13,586 bases of DNA from JANYHF01 sp031367715 (lineage in GTDB: Bacteria > Pseudomonadota > Alphaproteobacteria > Rhizobiales > Hyphomicrobiaceae), in contig JANLQJ010000281.1 of the NCBI GenBank assembly GCA_031367715.1, positions 1 through 13,586 on the forward strand, written 5' to 3'. Of the stretch, positions 7,167 through 13,586 are shown piece by piece. The position numbers and the translations under genes were made by a program. The notes below the pieces were generated by a model, which did no database searches, was not told where the DNA came from, and was given only the letters and a program-made list of their open reading frames with translations. Positions within the stretch are counted from its first letter, which is position 1. Each line of letters starts with the position of its first letter.

Positions 7167-7179
7167 GAAGACTTTCTTG
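7164..7179. repeat. Small inverted repeat overlapping the -35 box
   Basis: CAAGAA (7164-7169) and TTCTTG (7174-7179) form a perfect 6-bp inverted repeat around GACT, overlapping the TTGACA box of the lacI-type promoter. It could be a binding site for a second regulator or chance symmetry. Confidence 0.35.
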
Positions 7180-7955
7180 GCACCAGCGTTTACATCAGCC
7201 CTAGTATCAGGTGAGGTAACTTGCACCCGAAAGGCGCTTACCGACAAAACCCTTTGAGCGGCGTCGGTTGTCAACTTTCGACGCCAATCGTCGTCGATGA
7301 GCATGCGCAATCCGTCGACGACCGAGCGCAGATTACCTTAGGACAGATCGCACAATGGCGGAATCTGAAGGTTTCTGCGGGGGCGCTGACGACGCGGGTG
7401 CGGCAGGCTCTGAAGGCGCGCCCGCAGAAACCTTCAGATTCGGGATCGTGTTGATGTGCATGACGCACCAAAGCACGATTGGCTGCTGGCATGATTGAGT
7501 CAGTGCGTCGCATACATGGCTACATTTAGGGTGCCCGCCGCTACCCCCACGTAGCAAAACTGCTGCGCCCTCATAGGCTTACCGATCATGTTCCGCTTTT
7601 GGACTCAGGGCACTTCGGTTTAGTTGAGGCCGGCGCGCGCGACGCTATGGCGTCCGCGGACGCAGTCCTCTTGTTTCTTTTGGCGGCGGATGGCCCAGCA
7701 TTTTGATGCTTCCGTCTGACGGAGCGAAGGGTCAATCTGTTTCTCGCCCATGTCGAAACGCGCGCAACGGTGATGGAGTTTTGCCGGACCTCCTGGCGGA
7801 GCGCGAGAACAAGCGTAGCTACCGCACCGAGAAGCCCGCAGCCAACGTTCGCGAACTAGCGACCAGCCCACGACTTGATGTACGTGCTTGGACCGTGGTC
7901 GGTCACGTCGGTCACGCCGATGCGCCTTACCGCCAGGTTCAGACTGTGATCGCCA
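7167..7955. other. Long intergenic region between the two sugar operons; no gene recognised
   Basis: About 790 bp separate the repressor promoter from the end of the second oxidoreductase gene. Open frames exist on both strands (for example 7703-8008 plus, 7620-7871 minus), but none gives a recognisable domain or a good ribosome-binding site. A 29-codon frame at 7500-7589 minus is the smallest candidate and is also unconvincing. The region is rich in symmetry: a 7-bp stem (7260-7266/7279-7285), an 8-bp stem (7290-7297/7315-7322), the large inverted repeat at 7361-7441, a 14-bp palindrome GCGTCCGCGGACGC (7650-7663) and a 9-bp tandem TCGGTCACG (7899-7916). It may be a patchwork of repeats and decayed sequence. 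Confidence 0.6.
7361..7441. repeat. Large inverted repeat (26-nt arms, one mismatch) forming a long hairpin
   Basis: The 21 bases at 7361-7381 are perfectly complementary to 7421-7441; after one mismatch (7382 with 7420) pairing continues for GCGC (7383-7386 with 7416-7419). The loop is 29 nt. The outer arm begins GAATCTGAAGGTTTCTGCGG. A third, partial copy (TCTGAAGG, 7409-7416) in the loop could pair instead with CCTTCAGA in the right arm. No T-run follows on either strand, so it is not a standard terminator. It could be a dispersed palindromic repeat, a miniature mobile element, or an mRNA end-processing structure for the operon ending at 7956. Confidence 0.85.
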
Positions 7956-9125
7956 TCAGCTATCAAGCGCCAAAGTCGCGTCGACAAAGCGCCCGCCGTT
8001 TTTGCTAGACTCAAGAGCGGCGAACATGAAGCGAACGCCGCGGGCGCCATCCTCGACGGTTGGGAAAATGGGGCCACCGAAGGCGGGCGCAGCGCCCGCC
8101 AGATGCAGCCAGACTGCGTCGGCAATGTCGCTGTAGAGATTGGCGAAGGCTTCCAAATAGCCTTCCGGGTGTCCGGACGGGATCCGCGTCGCGGCGGCTG
8201 CCGACGGGGTGCTGACAAAGCCGCCGCGGCTGAGGACGCGCGGCTGCTCGTTGAGCCGCGACAGGGTGAGGTGGTTGGGGTGCTCTTGCGCCCAGGCGAG
8301 GCCGCCCTTGCTGCCGTGCAGGCGAATGCGAAGCCCGTTCTCGTTGCCGGGCGCCACGGTCGTGCACCATAGATGGCCGCGGGCGCCATTGCTGTAGCGC
8401 AGATGCATCGTGGCGTGATCGTCGAGCCGGTGGCCCGGCACGAGCGAGGCCAGTTCGGCTGAGAGCTCGGTCAGCGTCAGCCCGCTGATGAAGGCCGCCA
8501 GGTGGTGCGCGTGCGTGCCGATGCCGGCGACGACGCCGAGCGGGCCGGAGCGCGCTGGATCGTTCTGCCAGTCATAGCCCGGTAATAGTTCACTCTGGTA
8601 CTGCGACACATATTCGACAGCGATGGAGCGGATCTCGCCGAGTTCGCCGGCAGTGACGAGATCGCGCGCCAGGCGCGCTAGCGGATAGCCGGAATAGGTG
8701 TGCGTGACCGCGAAGATCACGCCGGCCTTGCGGGTGGCGCGGACCAGATCGAGCGCGGCCTCCATTGAGGTCGTCAGCGGCTTGTCGCAGATAACGTGGA
8801 TGCCGTGGTCGAGGAACGCTCGGGCGATGGCATGATGGCTGTCGTTCGGCGTGCAGATCGTCACCGCATCGATGCCGTCGTGACGGGCGGCTTCGTCGGC
8901 CGCCATCACGGTATAGTTGGCATAGGCGCGGCCGGGCGCGATCAGCCAGTCGGCTGCCGAAGCCCTGGCCTGGTCCGGATCGGTGGAAAGGGCGCCGGCC
9001 ACAAGGTCCCACTTGCCGTCGAGCAGGGCGGCGTGCCGATGGCTGCGCCCGATACTGCCTGCGCGCCCGCCGCCGACCATGCCAAGCCGCAGTCGCCGGG
9101 GTTGGGCAGCGGAATTGTGCGGCAT
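7956..9125 (-). CDS. Gfo/Idh/MocA-family NAD(P)-dependent oxidoreductase
   Basis: This 389-residue cytoplasmic enzyme ends the CUT2 operon and probably performs the first oxidation of the imported sugar. The N-terminal Rossmann fold starts RLRLGMVGGGRAGSIGRSHRHAA (residues 11-33). AVTICTPNDSHHAIA (87-101) and ICDKPLTT (112-119, conserved K115) are diagnostic. The C-terminal motif is VVAGIGTHAHHL (198-209), where homologues of this branch usually have Asp in place of G201 (D-I-G-T-H). Levoglucosan dehydrogenases belong to the same wider branch, but the substrate here is open. The ATG at 9125 is chosen because the Rossmann fold starts right after it and GGGAG (9135-9139) lies 9 nt upstream. The frame is open to 9851, but that part is antiparallel shadow of the permease gene. 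Confidence 0.9.
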   Translation of the reverse strand: MPHNSAAQPRRLRLGMVGGGRAGSIGRSHRHAALLDGKWDLVAGALSTDPDQARASAADWLIAPGRAYANYTVMAADEAARHDGIDAVTICTPNDSHHAIARAFLDHGIHVICDKPLTTSMEAALDLVRATRKAGVIFAVTHTYSGYPLARLARDLVTAGELGEIRSIAVEYVSQYQSELLPGYDWQNDPARSGPLGVVAGIGTHAHHLAAFISGLTLTELSAELASLVPGHRLDDHATMHLRYSNGARGHLWCTTVAPGNENGLRIRLHGSKGGLAWAQEHPNHLTLSRLNEQPRVLSRGGFVSTPSAAAATRIPSGHPEGYLEAFANLYSDIADAVWLHLAGAAPAFGGPIFPTVEDGARGVRFMFAALESSKNGGRFVDATLALDS

Positions 9126-9160
9126 CGCGCGTGTCTCCCTTGGATTGGCTCGCCAGTATT

Positions 9161-9175
9161 CGAGCCTCAGGCTCG
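9161..9175 (-). other. Hairpin with the permease stop codon in its loop
   Basis: CGAGCC and GGCTCG form a perfect 6-bp stem whose 3-nt loop is exactly the TGA stop codon (9167-9169) of the permease gene. No T-run follows. It lies 36 bp before the oxidoreductase start and could affect termination, coupling or mRNA decay. Confidence 0.4.
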
Positions 9176-10168
9176 CCCGGTGCGGCGCCGGTAGAGGTGG
9201 CCACCCAGGGCGCTGCCGAGCAGGATGACCAGACCCATGATGATCGCCTGGTCGTAGAATTCCAGCCCGAGCAGGTTGAGCCCCTTGTCCAGCATAACCA
9301 CAACCAGCGCGCCGGTCGCCGTGCGAAAGACCCCGCCCTCGCCGCCGAACACGCTCGTGCCGCCCAGCACCACCGAGGCTATCGCCATCAGCAGCAGATT
9401 GTCGCCGAGGATCGGCCCGCCCGATCCAAGCCGCAGCACGATGCAGGCTCCGGCGAGGCCAGCCAGCGTGCCCGAGAACAGGAAGGCGAGGAAGCGCGTG
9501 CGTGGCACGGCGAGCCCGGCGAACACCGCGCCGCGCCGGTTGGCGCCTACGAGGAAGAACTGGCGCCCGGTGACTGTATGGCGCAGCAGCAGATGGGCGA
9601 GCCCGTAGACAAGGAATGCCACCCACAGGAGGCTGGGCAGCCCCAGAAATGAACCGCGCCCGAACTCCAACGCTGCGGTCGGAAGCCGGCCCACCGAGTG
9701 TCCGCCAGTGATCAGCATGGCGATGGCGCGGGCTGTGACGAGCACGCCGAGCGTGTGGATGAAGGACGAAAACCGGAACCAGGCGATTACCAGGCCATTG
9801 AGGGCGCCGATCGCGGCGCCGGTTGCCACGATCACGGCAATACCGAGCCACACCGACTCCGTACTGCGCATGACAAAGGCGCCGAGCACGGATGCTAGCC
9901 CAAGGACAGAGCCAACGCTCAGATCAATCTCGCCCAGCAGAAAGACGAAGGTAAGGCCGATGCCCGCGATGACCAGCGGGGCGAACAGGCGCGCCATGTT
10001 GGCGAGGTTGGCGGCCGAAGCGAAGCCGTCGACGCTTGCCGATAGTGCGGCAAATGCGACGACGAGCACCGGCAGCATGGGCAATTTCGCAAGCGCGGCG
10101 AGGTTCGGGCCGCCTGACCTGTCGCGTTCTGCCGACGCGAGCGGCCGCGCCGTTGTCTGGTCGTTCAT
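9167..10168 (-). CDS. Sugar ABC transporter permease (CUT2, RbsC/XylH type), second of two
   Basis: This 333-residue inner-membrane protein is one of two different permeases in the CUT2 operon. After a hydrophilic start of about 28 residues come many hydrophobic segments. Family landmarks are FLLGEIDLSVGS (about residues 76-87), GALNGLVIAWFRFSSFIHTLG, VVLGGTSVFGGEGG near residue 270 and the short basic tail YRRRTGRA. The ATG at 10168 is preceded by only a weak GGTGG. It follows the binding-protein gene by 72 bp that contain a strong hairpin, and it precedes the oxidoreductase by 41 bp. Together with the 11314-12318 product it would make a heteromeric channel driven by the 12315-13586 ATPase. 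Confidence 0.93.
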   Translation of the reverse strand: MNDQTTARPLASAERDRSGGPNLAALAKLPMLPVLVVAFAALSASVDGFASAANLANMARLFAPLVIAGIGLTFVFLLGEIDLSVGSVLGLASVLGAFVMRSTESVWLGIAVIVATGAAIGALNGLVIAWFRFSSFIHTLGVLVTARAIAMLITGGHSVGRLPTAALEFGRGSFLGLPSLLWVAFLVYGLAHLLLRHTVTGRQFFLVGANRRGAVFAGLAVPRTRFLAFLFSGTLAGLAGACIVLRLGSGGPILGDNLLLMAIASVVLGGTSVFGGEGGVFRTATGALVVVMLDKGLNLLGLEFYDQAIIMGLVILLGSALGGHLYRRRTGRA

Positions 10169-10195
10169 CGGCCACCACTTTCTGGCATGTAGAAG

Positions 10196-10223
10196 CCAGC
10201 CCCAGGCCTATGCCGGGGGCTGG
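10196..10223 (-). terminator. Strong hairpin after the CUT2 binding-protein gene
   Basis: CCAGCCCC (10196-10203) pairs with GGGGCTGG (10216-10223). After one A/G mismatch GGC pairs with GCC around a 4-nt loop. It lies 17 nt beyond the binding-protein stop codon on the transcribed strand. No T-run follows, so it looks like an mRNA-stabilising or attenuating element rather than a full terminator. Confidence 0.6.
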
Positions 10224-10240
10224 ATCCGTCTGGTCTGCCG

Positions 10241-11212
10241 TCAGCCCTGGCAGCCCCAGATCTGGCTCGCCATCTTGTCGACATCGCCCGGTCCGTAGGG
10301 GATGCCGGGGAGGAACTCGGCCTGCGGCTCGATCTTACCTCCTTGCGAGGCCTTCACCGCGGCAGCGACCGCGCGTTTGGCCATCTCCGGCAAGGGCGTC
10401 GCGATCTCGAGGTCGATCAGCTTGTCCCTGACCGCCTTGCAGCCGAGCGGCGTGCCGTCGATGCTGACAATGACCAGATGGGCGGCGTCACCGACCGGCA
10501 CCAGCTTGCCCTTGGCCTTGAGAACCGAGAACACGCCCTGCAGGGCGTCGTTCCAGGGCGCATAGATGCCGGCAAGATCGGGATGCGCCTGCAGCGTGTC
10601 TTCCGTCCCGGCTAGCGCCTTCTGCGCGTTCCAGTCGGTCGGCACCTGCGCTACGATGGTTATATTCGGCGCGGCCTTGAGGGCTTCGTCGAGGCACTTG
10701 GAGCGGCGAATGCCATTGTCGTTGGCAAGGCCACCCTGCAGTTCAAGGAGCTTGAATGGCTTGCCTGCGGCGGCCTTGACAAAGAACTCGCCGGCCACCT
10801 TCCCATCTGCACACGGATCGCCTCCGACATGATAGGTGACAGATTTGAGATCCGACGGCGCCTGGTCGAGCGAGACGAAGGGGATGCCGGCCGCGATGGT
10901 CGAGCGCGCCAGATCGTTGGCTGCCTCAATGTCCCATGGGATGGCGACAATCGCGCTCACGCCCTTCGAGACCATGGTCTCGACCTGAGATGCTTGGCGC
11001 TGTGCGTCCTTGTCGGCGTTGGCGAAGGATTGCGTGGCCTTCTGGGCGGCGATGGCCACGTCGAGCGCTTTCTGCTCGGCCACCCGGAATGGTTCGATTT
11101 TGTCGAAGGAAACACCGATGACCAGGTCCTTCGCTGTTGCCGGACCTGCAATTATGGCCGTCGTCAGCAACGTCGCTAGCCCGATAGCCATCAAAGACTT
11201 CTGCATATGCAT
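10241..11212 (-). CDS. Periplasmic sugar-binding protein of a CUT2 ABC transporter (RbsB type)
   Basis: This 323-residue periplasmic receptor belongs to the ribose/galactose/xylose-binding class. The signal peptide is clear (core MAIGLATLLTTAIIAGPATA, residues 8-27, cleavage near 27), and the mature protein starts KDLVIGVSFDKIEPF. Binding-protein landmarks include IPWDIEAAND (91-100), SLDQAP (114-119), NGIRRSKC (166-173) and VSIDGTPLGCKAVRD (249-263). Four cysteines (134, 173, 258, 321) could form two disulfides in the periplasm. The ATG at 11212 has GGAGGA at 5-nt spacing (11218-11223); a second ATG at 11206 is less well placed. It lies between two permease genes, a less common order than binding protein first. 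The ligand is unknown. Confidence 0.94.
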   Translation of the reverse strand: MHMQKSLMAIGLATLLTTAIIAGPATAKDLVIGVSFDKIEPFRVAEQKALDVAIAAQKATQSFANADKDAQRQASQVETMVSKGVSAIVAIPWDIEAANDLARSTIAAGIPFVSLDQAPSDLKSVTYHVGGDPCADGKVAGEFFVKAAAGKPFKLLELQGGLANDNGIRRSKCLDEALKAAPNITIVAQVPTDWNAQKALAGTEDTLQAHPDLAGIYAPWNDALQGVFSVLKAKGKLVPVGDAAHLVIVSIDGTPLGCKAVRDKLIDLEIATPLPEMAKRAVAAAVKASQGGKIEPQAEFLPGIPYGPGDVDKMASQIWGCQG

Positions 11213-11313
11213 ACTCGTCCTCCATTGCTTTGCTTAGTTCTTCATCAAATTCGCGTGCTCCTTTCAGAAACACGCGCCGGCGCGTCCTGCGGCTGGTCCG
11301 GTTGCGTGCCGGG
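11213..11313 (-). promoter_or_regulatory. Intercistronic spacer with a 14-bp perfect palindrome and strong RBS
   Basis: The 101-bp spacer between permease and binding-protein genes contains ACGCGCCGGCGCGT (11272-11285), a perfect palindrome that can fold as a 5-bp stem with a CCGG loop, followed on the transcribed strand by GTTTCTG. It ends with the GGAGGA ribosome-binding site of the binding-protein gene. It may be a weak attenuator or a protein-binding site; no promoter could be assigned. Confidence 0.35.
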
Positions 11314-12318
11314 TTAGAGGCGCAGTTCCGCAATCAGCGGCGATCTGCGTCCCCGCAGATGTGCCGAGATGGCGTCGGTGGACACCGCGGCGAGCAGTAT
11401 CAGCCCGCGCACGACGTCATAACTGTAGGGATTGGCTCCGATCAGCGTCATGCCATTGTCGATCATCGTCAGAAGCAGGCTGGCCAGGACAGTACCCAGC
11501 ATGCTGGCTCGCCCGCCAAACAGGCTAGTACCTCCGAGAACGACGGCCGTGATCACTGTGAACTCCATCCCGAAGCCGAGGTCTGGGTTCACCATGCCGA
11601 CGCGCCCGACCAGAATCAGGCCCGCGACAGCGCCGCAAAAACCCGATACCGCATAAGCGATAATCTGGAGCTGATCGGAGCGTAATCCGGTTTCTGCGGC
11701 AGAGCGAGGCGAGCCGCCAAGTGCCAGCAATTGCCGGCCGACTAATGTCTGTGACAAGACCGTCCAGCCGACCAGCGCGAAAAACAGCGCGGCGACCACA
11801 GGCACTCCAACGCCAAAGAACTGTCCGCGTCCGAAATCCAGGACCGGCCCTTGGACGGCGATCAACGCCGCGCTGGTCAAATGCAGTCCGAGGCCGCGGT
11901 AGAGGGTCAGGGTGCCGAGCGTGGTGATCAAGGCGCTCAAGCGCAGCGTGATGATCGCCACCGCGTTCAGGGCGCCGAGCAGCAGCCCTGCCACCATGGC
12001 GATGGGATAGACGAGCCAAGTCGTGTTCGTCGAAATCGCCGCTTCGGACCTTGTGCCCGCGATCACCACGGCAAGCCCCACTGCCAGATTGGCGATGGCG
12101 CCAATCGACAGATCGATGCCGCGCGTTGCGATGACGAATGTCATGCCGACCGCGCCGATCATCGTGGGCGCGGCCTGCAGCAGGACGTTGCGCAGATTGT
12201 CGACGTCGGCGAAGCGGTCGGAGAGCGAGGCGAAGGTTACGCACATCACGATCAGGACGGCGGCGAGCGACCAGAGCTGCGCATCTGTACGCGAGATTCT
12301 CCGGCGGCGAACTGTCAT
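11314..12318 (-). CDS. Sugar ABC transporter permease (CUT2, RbsC type), first of two
   Basis: This 334-residue inner-membrane protein forms part of the CUT2 sugar channel. Multiple hydrophobic segments begin at about residue 16 (SLAAVLIVMCVTFA). Family landmarks are FVIATRGIDLSIGAIANLAVG (about residues 61-81), LLLGALNAVAIITLRLSALITTLGTL and VVLGGTSLFGGRAS (about 248-261). The ATG overlaps the stop codon of the upstream ATPase gene as ATGA (12315-12318), a classic sign of translational coupling. Sequence differs clearly from the second permease at 9167-10168, so the two are not a recent duplication. Confidence 0.94.
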   Translation of the reverse strand: MTVRRRRISRTDAQLWSLAAVLIVMCVTFASLSDRFADVDNLRNVLLQAAPTMIGAVGMTFVIATRGIDLSIGAIANLAVGLAVVIAGTRSEAAISTNTTWLVYPIAMVAGLLLGALNAVAIITLRLSALITTLGTLTLYRGLGLHLTSAALIAVQGPVLDFGRGQFFGVGVPVVAALFFALVGWTVLSQTLVGRQLLALGGSPRSAAETGLRSDQLQIIAYAVSGFCGAVAGLILVGRVGMVNPDLGFGMEFTVITAVVLGGTSLFGGRASMLGTVLASLLLTMIDNGMTLIGANPYSYDVVRGLILLAAVSTDAISAHLRGRRSPLIAELRL

Positions 12319-13586
12319 GATTCTCGCCCCGTCGAGGCCATCGCCAGAATGCGATGTGGCTCGGCCTGTGCGTGCTCCAACTCGCCGGCGATGCGCCCTT
12401 TGTGCAGCACGATCATCCGGTGGGCGAGACCCATGAGTTCGGGCAGGTCGGAACTGATGAGCAAGAAGGCGACGCCGGCGGCCGCGCGTTCGCGGATCAG
12501 CTGGTACATATCGGCGCGCGCACCGATATCCACGCCTTTGGTCGGCTCATCGAGGATGCAGACCTGTGGCTCCGTCTGCAACCAACGCGCAATGATGGTC
12601 TTTTGCTGGTTGCCGCCGGACAGCGCCAGCATGAAGGCCTCAAGCCCGGGATGGTGAACCCCGAACGTCGCCGCGGCGTCGGCTGCCAGGGTCCGCTCGC
12701 GCTGCAGTGCCAGGTGTCCAAACAGACCGCCAGCCAGGCGCTGCAGCACACTCGCCGTCAGGTTTTCTCGCACGGCACGGCCGAGGAAGGCCTGGTCGCG
12801 GCGGCGGTCCTCCGACACCAGCACTAGGCCGCGCTCCATCGCCGCGCGCGGCGAGCGAGTGTCGAAAGGACGCCCGCGCAGGATGACGCTTCCCTCACCA
12901 TGGCGAAGGCCCAGAAGCATTTCGGCGATCTCGCTGCGCCCTGCGCCCATCAGGCCAGCAATTCCAAGAATCTCGCCGGCCCGCAGGTCGAAGCTTACGT
13001 CACGGACCATTGCGCCGTCCGACAAGTGCGATGCCTCCAGGACAACGGGCGCTCGGGCCGCCACAGCGTGAGGTGAGGTCATCATGGCAGCGATGTCGCG
13101 CCCGACCATCAGCCGCGTTAGGCGTTCCTGCGGGATGTCTTGACGCGTTCCGGCGCCGACCACGCGACCATCGCGCAACACTACGATCTGATCGCCAAGT
13201 TCGTAAACTTCCTCCATGAAATGTGTGATGTAAATGATTGCATAACCCTGGTCGCGCAGCCGCGTCACCGCCGCGAACAGGCGCTCGCGCTCTGGAAGGC
13301 TCAAACAGGTCGTCGGCTCATCCAAGATCAGGAGCGAGGAGGAGCGGCGGATCGCCTTGGCGATCTCGACCATCTGCCGCTCGCCCAGCGAGAGGTCCTC
13401 GACATCGAGGGTGGGGTCGATGCTAGTGCCGAGACGCGTATGAAGGATCTCGCGCGCCTGCTGCGCCATCCGCGGCCGATCCACCCGGCCCAGCCGCTGC
13501 GGCAGGTGCGGTAAATGGATGTTCTCGGCGACGCTGAGGTTCTCGAACAGGCTGAGTTCCTGGTGGATGGTGCCGATGCCGAGGTG
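12315..13586 (-). CDS. Sugar ABC transporter ATP-binding protein, two-domain CUT2 type (RbsA/MglA-like), N-terminus beyond the window
   Basis: The frame is open to the right edge and gives 423 residues of a family that usually has about 500. It starts inside the first ATPase domain just before the Q-loop (TIHQELSLFENLSVAENI, about 13518-13571). The first-domain signature LSLGERQ is near 13376-13394, followed by LLILDEPTT and the switch histidine in IYITHFMEEV. The second domain has the family's degenerate Walker A GLMGAGRSE (about 12930-12956), signature LSGGNQQ (about 12600-12620) and ILDEPTKGVDIGAR. The GTG at 13484 is an internal valine, since conserved sequence continues upstream of it. 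It couples to the first permease through a 4-bp ATGA overlap. Confidence 0.95.
   Translation of the reverse strand, partial: HLGIGTIHQELSLFENLSVAENIHLPHLPQRLGRVDRPRMAQQAREILHTRLGTSIDPTLDVEDLSLGERQMVEIAKAIRRSSSLLILDEPTTCLSLPERERLFAAVTRLRDQGYAIIYITHFMEEVYELGDQIVVLRDGRVVGAGTRQDIPQERLTRLMVGRDIAAMMTSPHAVAARAPVVLEASHLSDGAMVRDVSFDLRAGEILGIAGLMGAGRSEIAEMLLGLRHGEGSVILRGRPFDTRSPRAAMERGLVLVSEDRRRDQAFLGRAVRENLTASVLQRLAGGLFGHLALQRERTLAADAAATFGVHHPGLEAFMLALSGGNQQKTIIARWLQTEPQVCILDEPTKGVDIGARADMYQLIRERAAAGVAFLLISSDLPELMGLAHRMIVLHKGRIAGELEHAQAEPHRILAMASTGRES

Noticed and set aside
7361..7441. Rho-independent terminator at the large inverted repeat
   Set aside because: Neither strand has a T-run after the stem, and it is more than 500 bp from the nearest upstream stop codon.
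7500..7589. A 29-residue minus-strand frame starting MIGKPMRAQQFCYVGVAAG
   Set aside because: It looks mildly protein-like but has a poor ribosome-binding sequence and no context; too short to support.
7620..8008. Open frames in the spacer (7620-7871 minus, 7703-8008 plus)
   Set aside because: No recognisable motif, low-complexity Arg/Ser/Ala composition, no good ribosome-binding site.
9126..9851. A 631-residue version of the second oxidoreductase
   Set aside because: The extra 242 residues are Arg/Pro/Ala-rich out-of-frame translation of the permease gene on the same strand; a good start with ribosome-binding site exists at 9125.
11233..11260. Tiny leader frame (Met-Lys-Asn-stop) after an AAAGGAG upstream of the CUT2 binding-protein gene
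   Set aside because: Three codons with a long 12-nt spacing from the AAAGGAG; no sign of a leader-peptide mechanism.

Overview
The window looks like accessory DNA from a high-GC alphaproteobacterium, most likely of the order Hyphomicrobiales (Rhizobium/Mesorhizobium-like). This rests on the style of the proteins, the density of sugar ABC transporters, and GC-rich codon use; no rRNA or other taxonomic marker is present, so the placement is an inference. Every confident gene is on the minus strand, so transcription runs from high to low coordinates. No tRNA, rRNA or CRISPR array was seen.

Layout from right to left (direction of transcription). (1) 13586-7956 is a CUT2-type (ribose/xylose-like) sugar uptake operon: a two-domain ATPase (cut by the window edge), a membrane permease overlapping it by 4 bp, a periplasmic sugar-binding protein, a second and different permease, and a Gfo/Idh/MocA-family NAD(P)-dependent oxidoreductase. 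(2) 7955-7096 is about 860 bp without a recognisable gene. It contains a large near-perfect inverted repeat (26-nt arms), smaller hairpins, and the promoter/operator of the next operon. (3) 7095-137 is a CUT1-type (maltose/glycerol-3-phosphate-like) operon: a LacI-family repressor, a solute-binding protein, MalF-type and MalG-type permeases, a second Gfo/Idh/MocA oxidoreductase, and, after a 312-bp gap, the MsmK/UgpC-type ATPase. A perfect 14-bp palindrome lies 24 bp upstream of the lacI-type start, just downstream of a TTGACA box, and suggests autoregulation. (4) 139-1 looks like the end of an IS630-family insertion sequence: a CTAG target that coincides with the ATPase stop codon, a 12-bp inverted repeat, and the first 12 codons of a transposase-like frame running off the window.

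How the genes may work together: each operon imports one or more carbohydrates through a complete ABC importer and carries an oxidoreductase of a family that acts on sugars, inositols or anhydrosugars. No kinase or isomerase is visible, so the first catabolic step is probably oxidation rather than phosphorylation. The substrates cannot be read from the sequence. Notable details are a missing acidic residue in the usual D-x-G-T-H motif of the second oxidoreductase, an unusual dinucleotide-binding loop in the first, an enlarged periplasmic loop in the MalF-type permease, two dissimilar CUT2 permeases flanking the binding-protein gene, and stable hairpins directly after both binding-protein genes.
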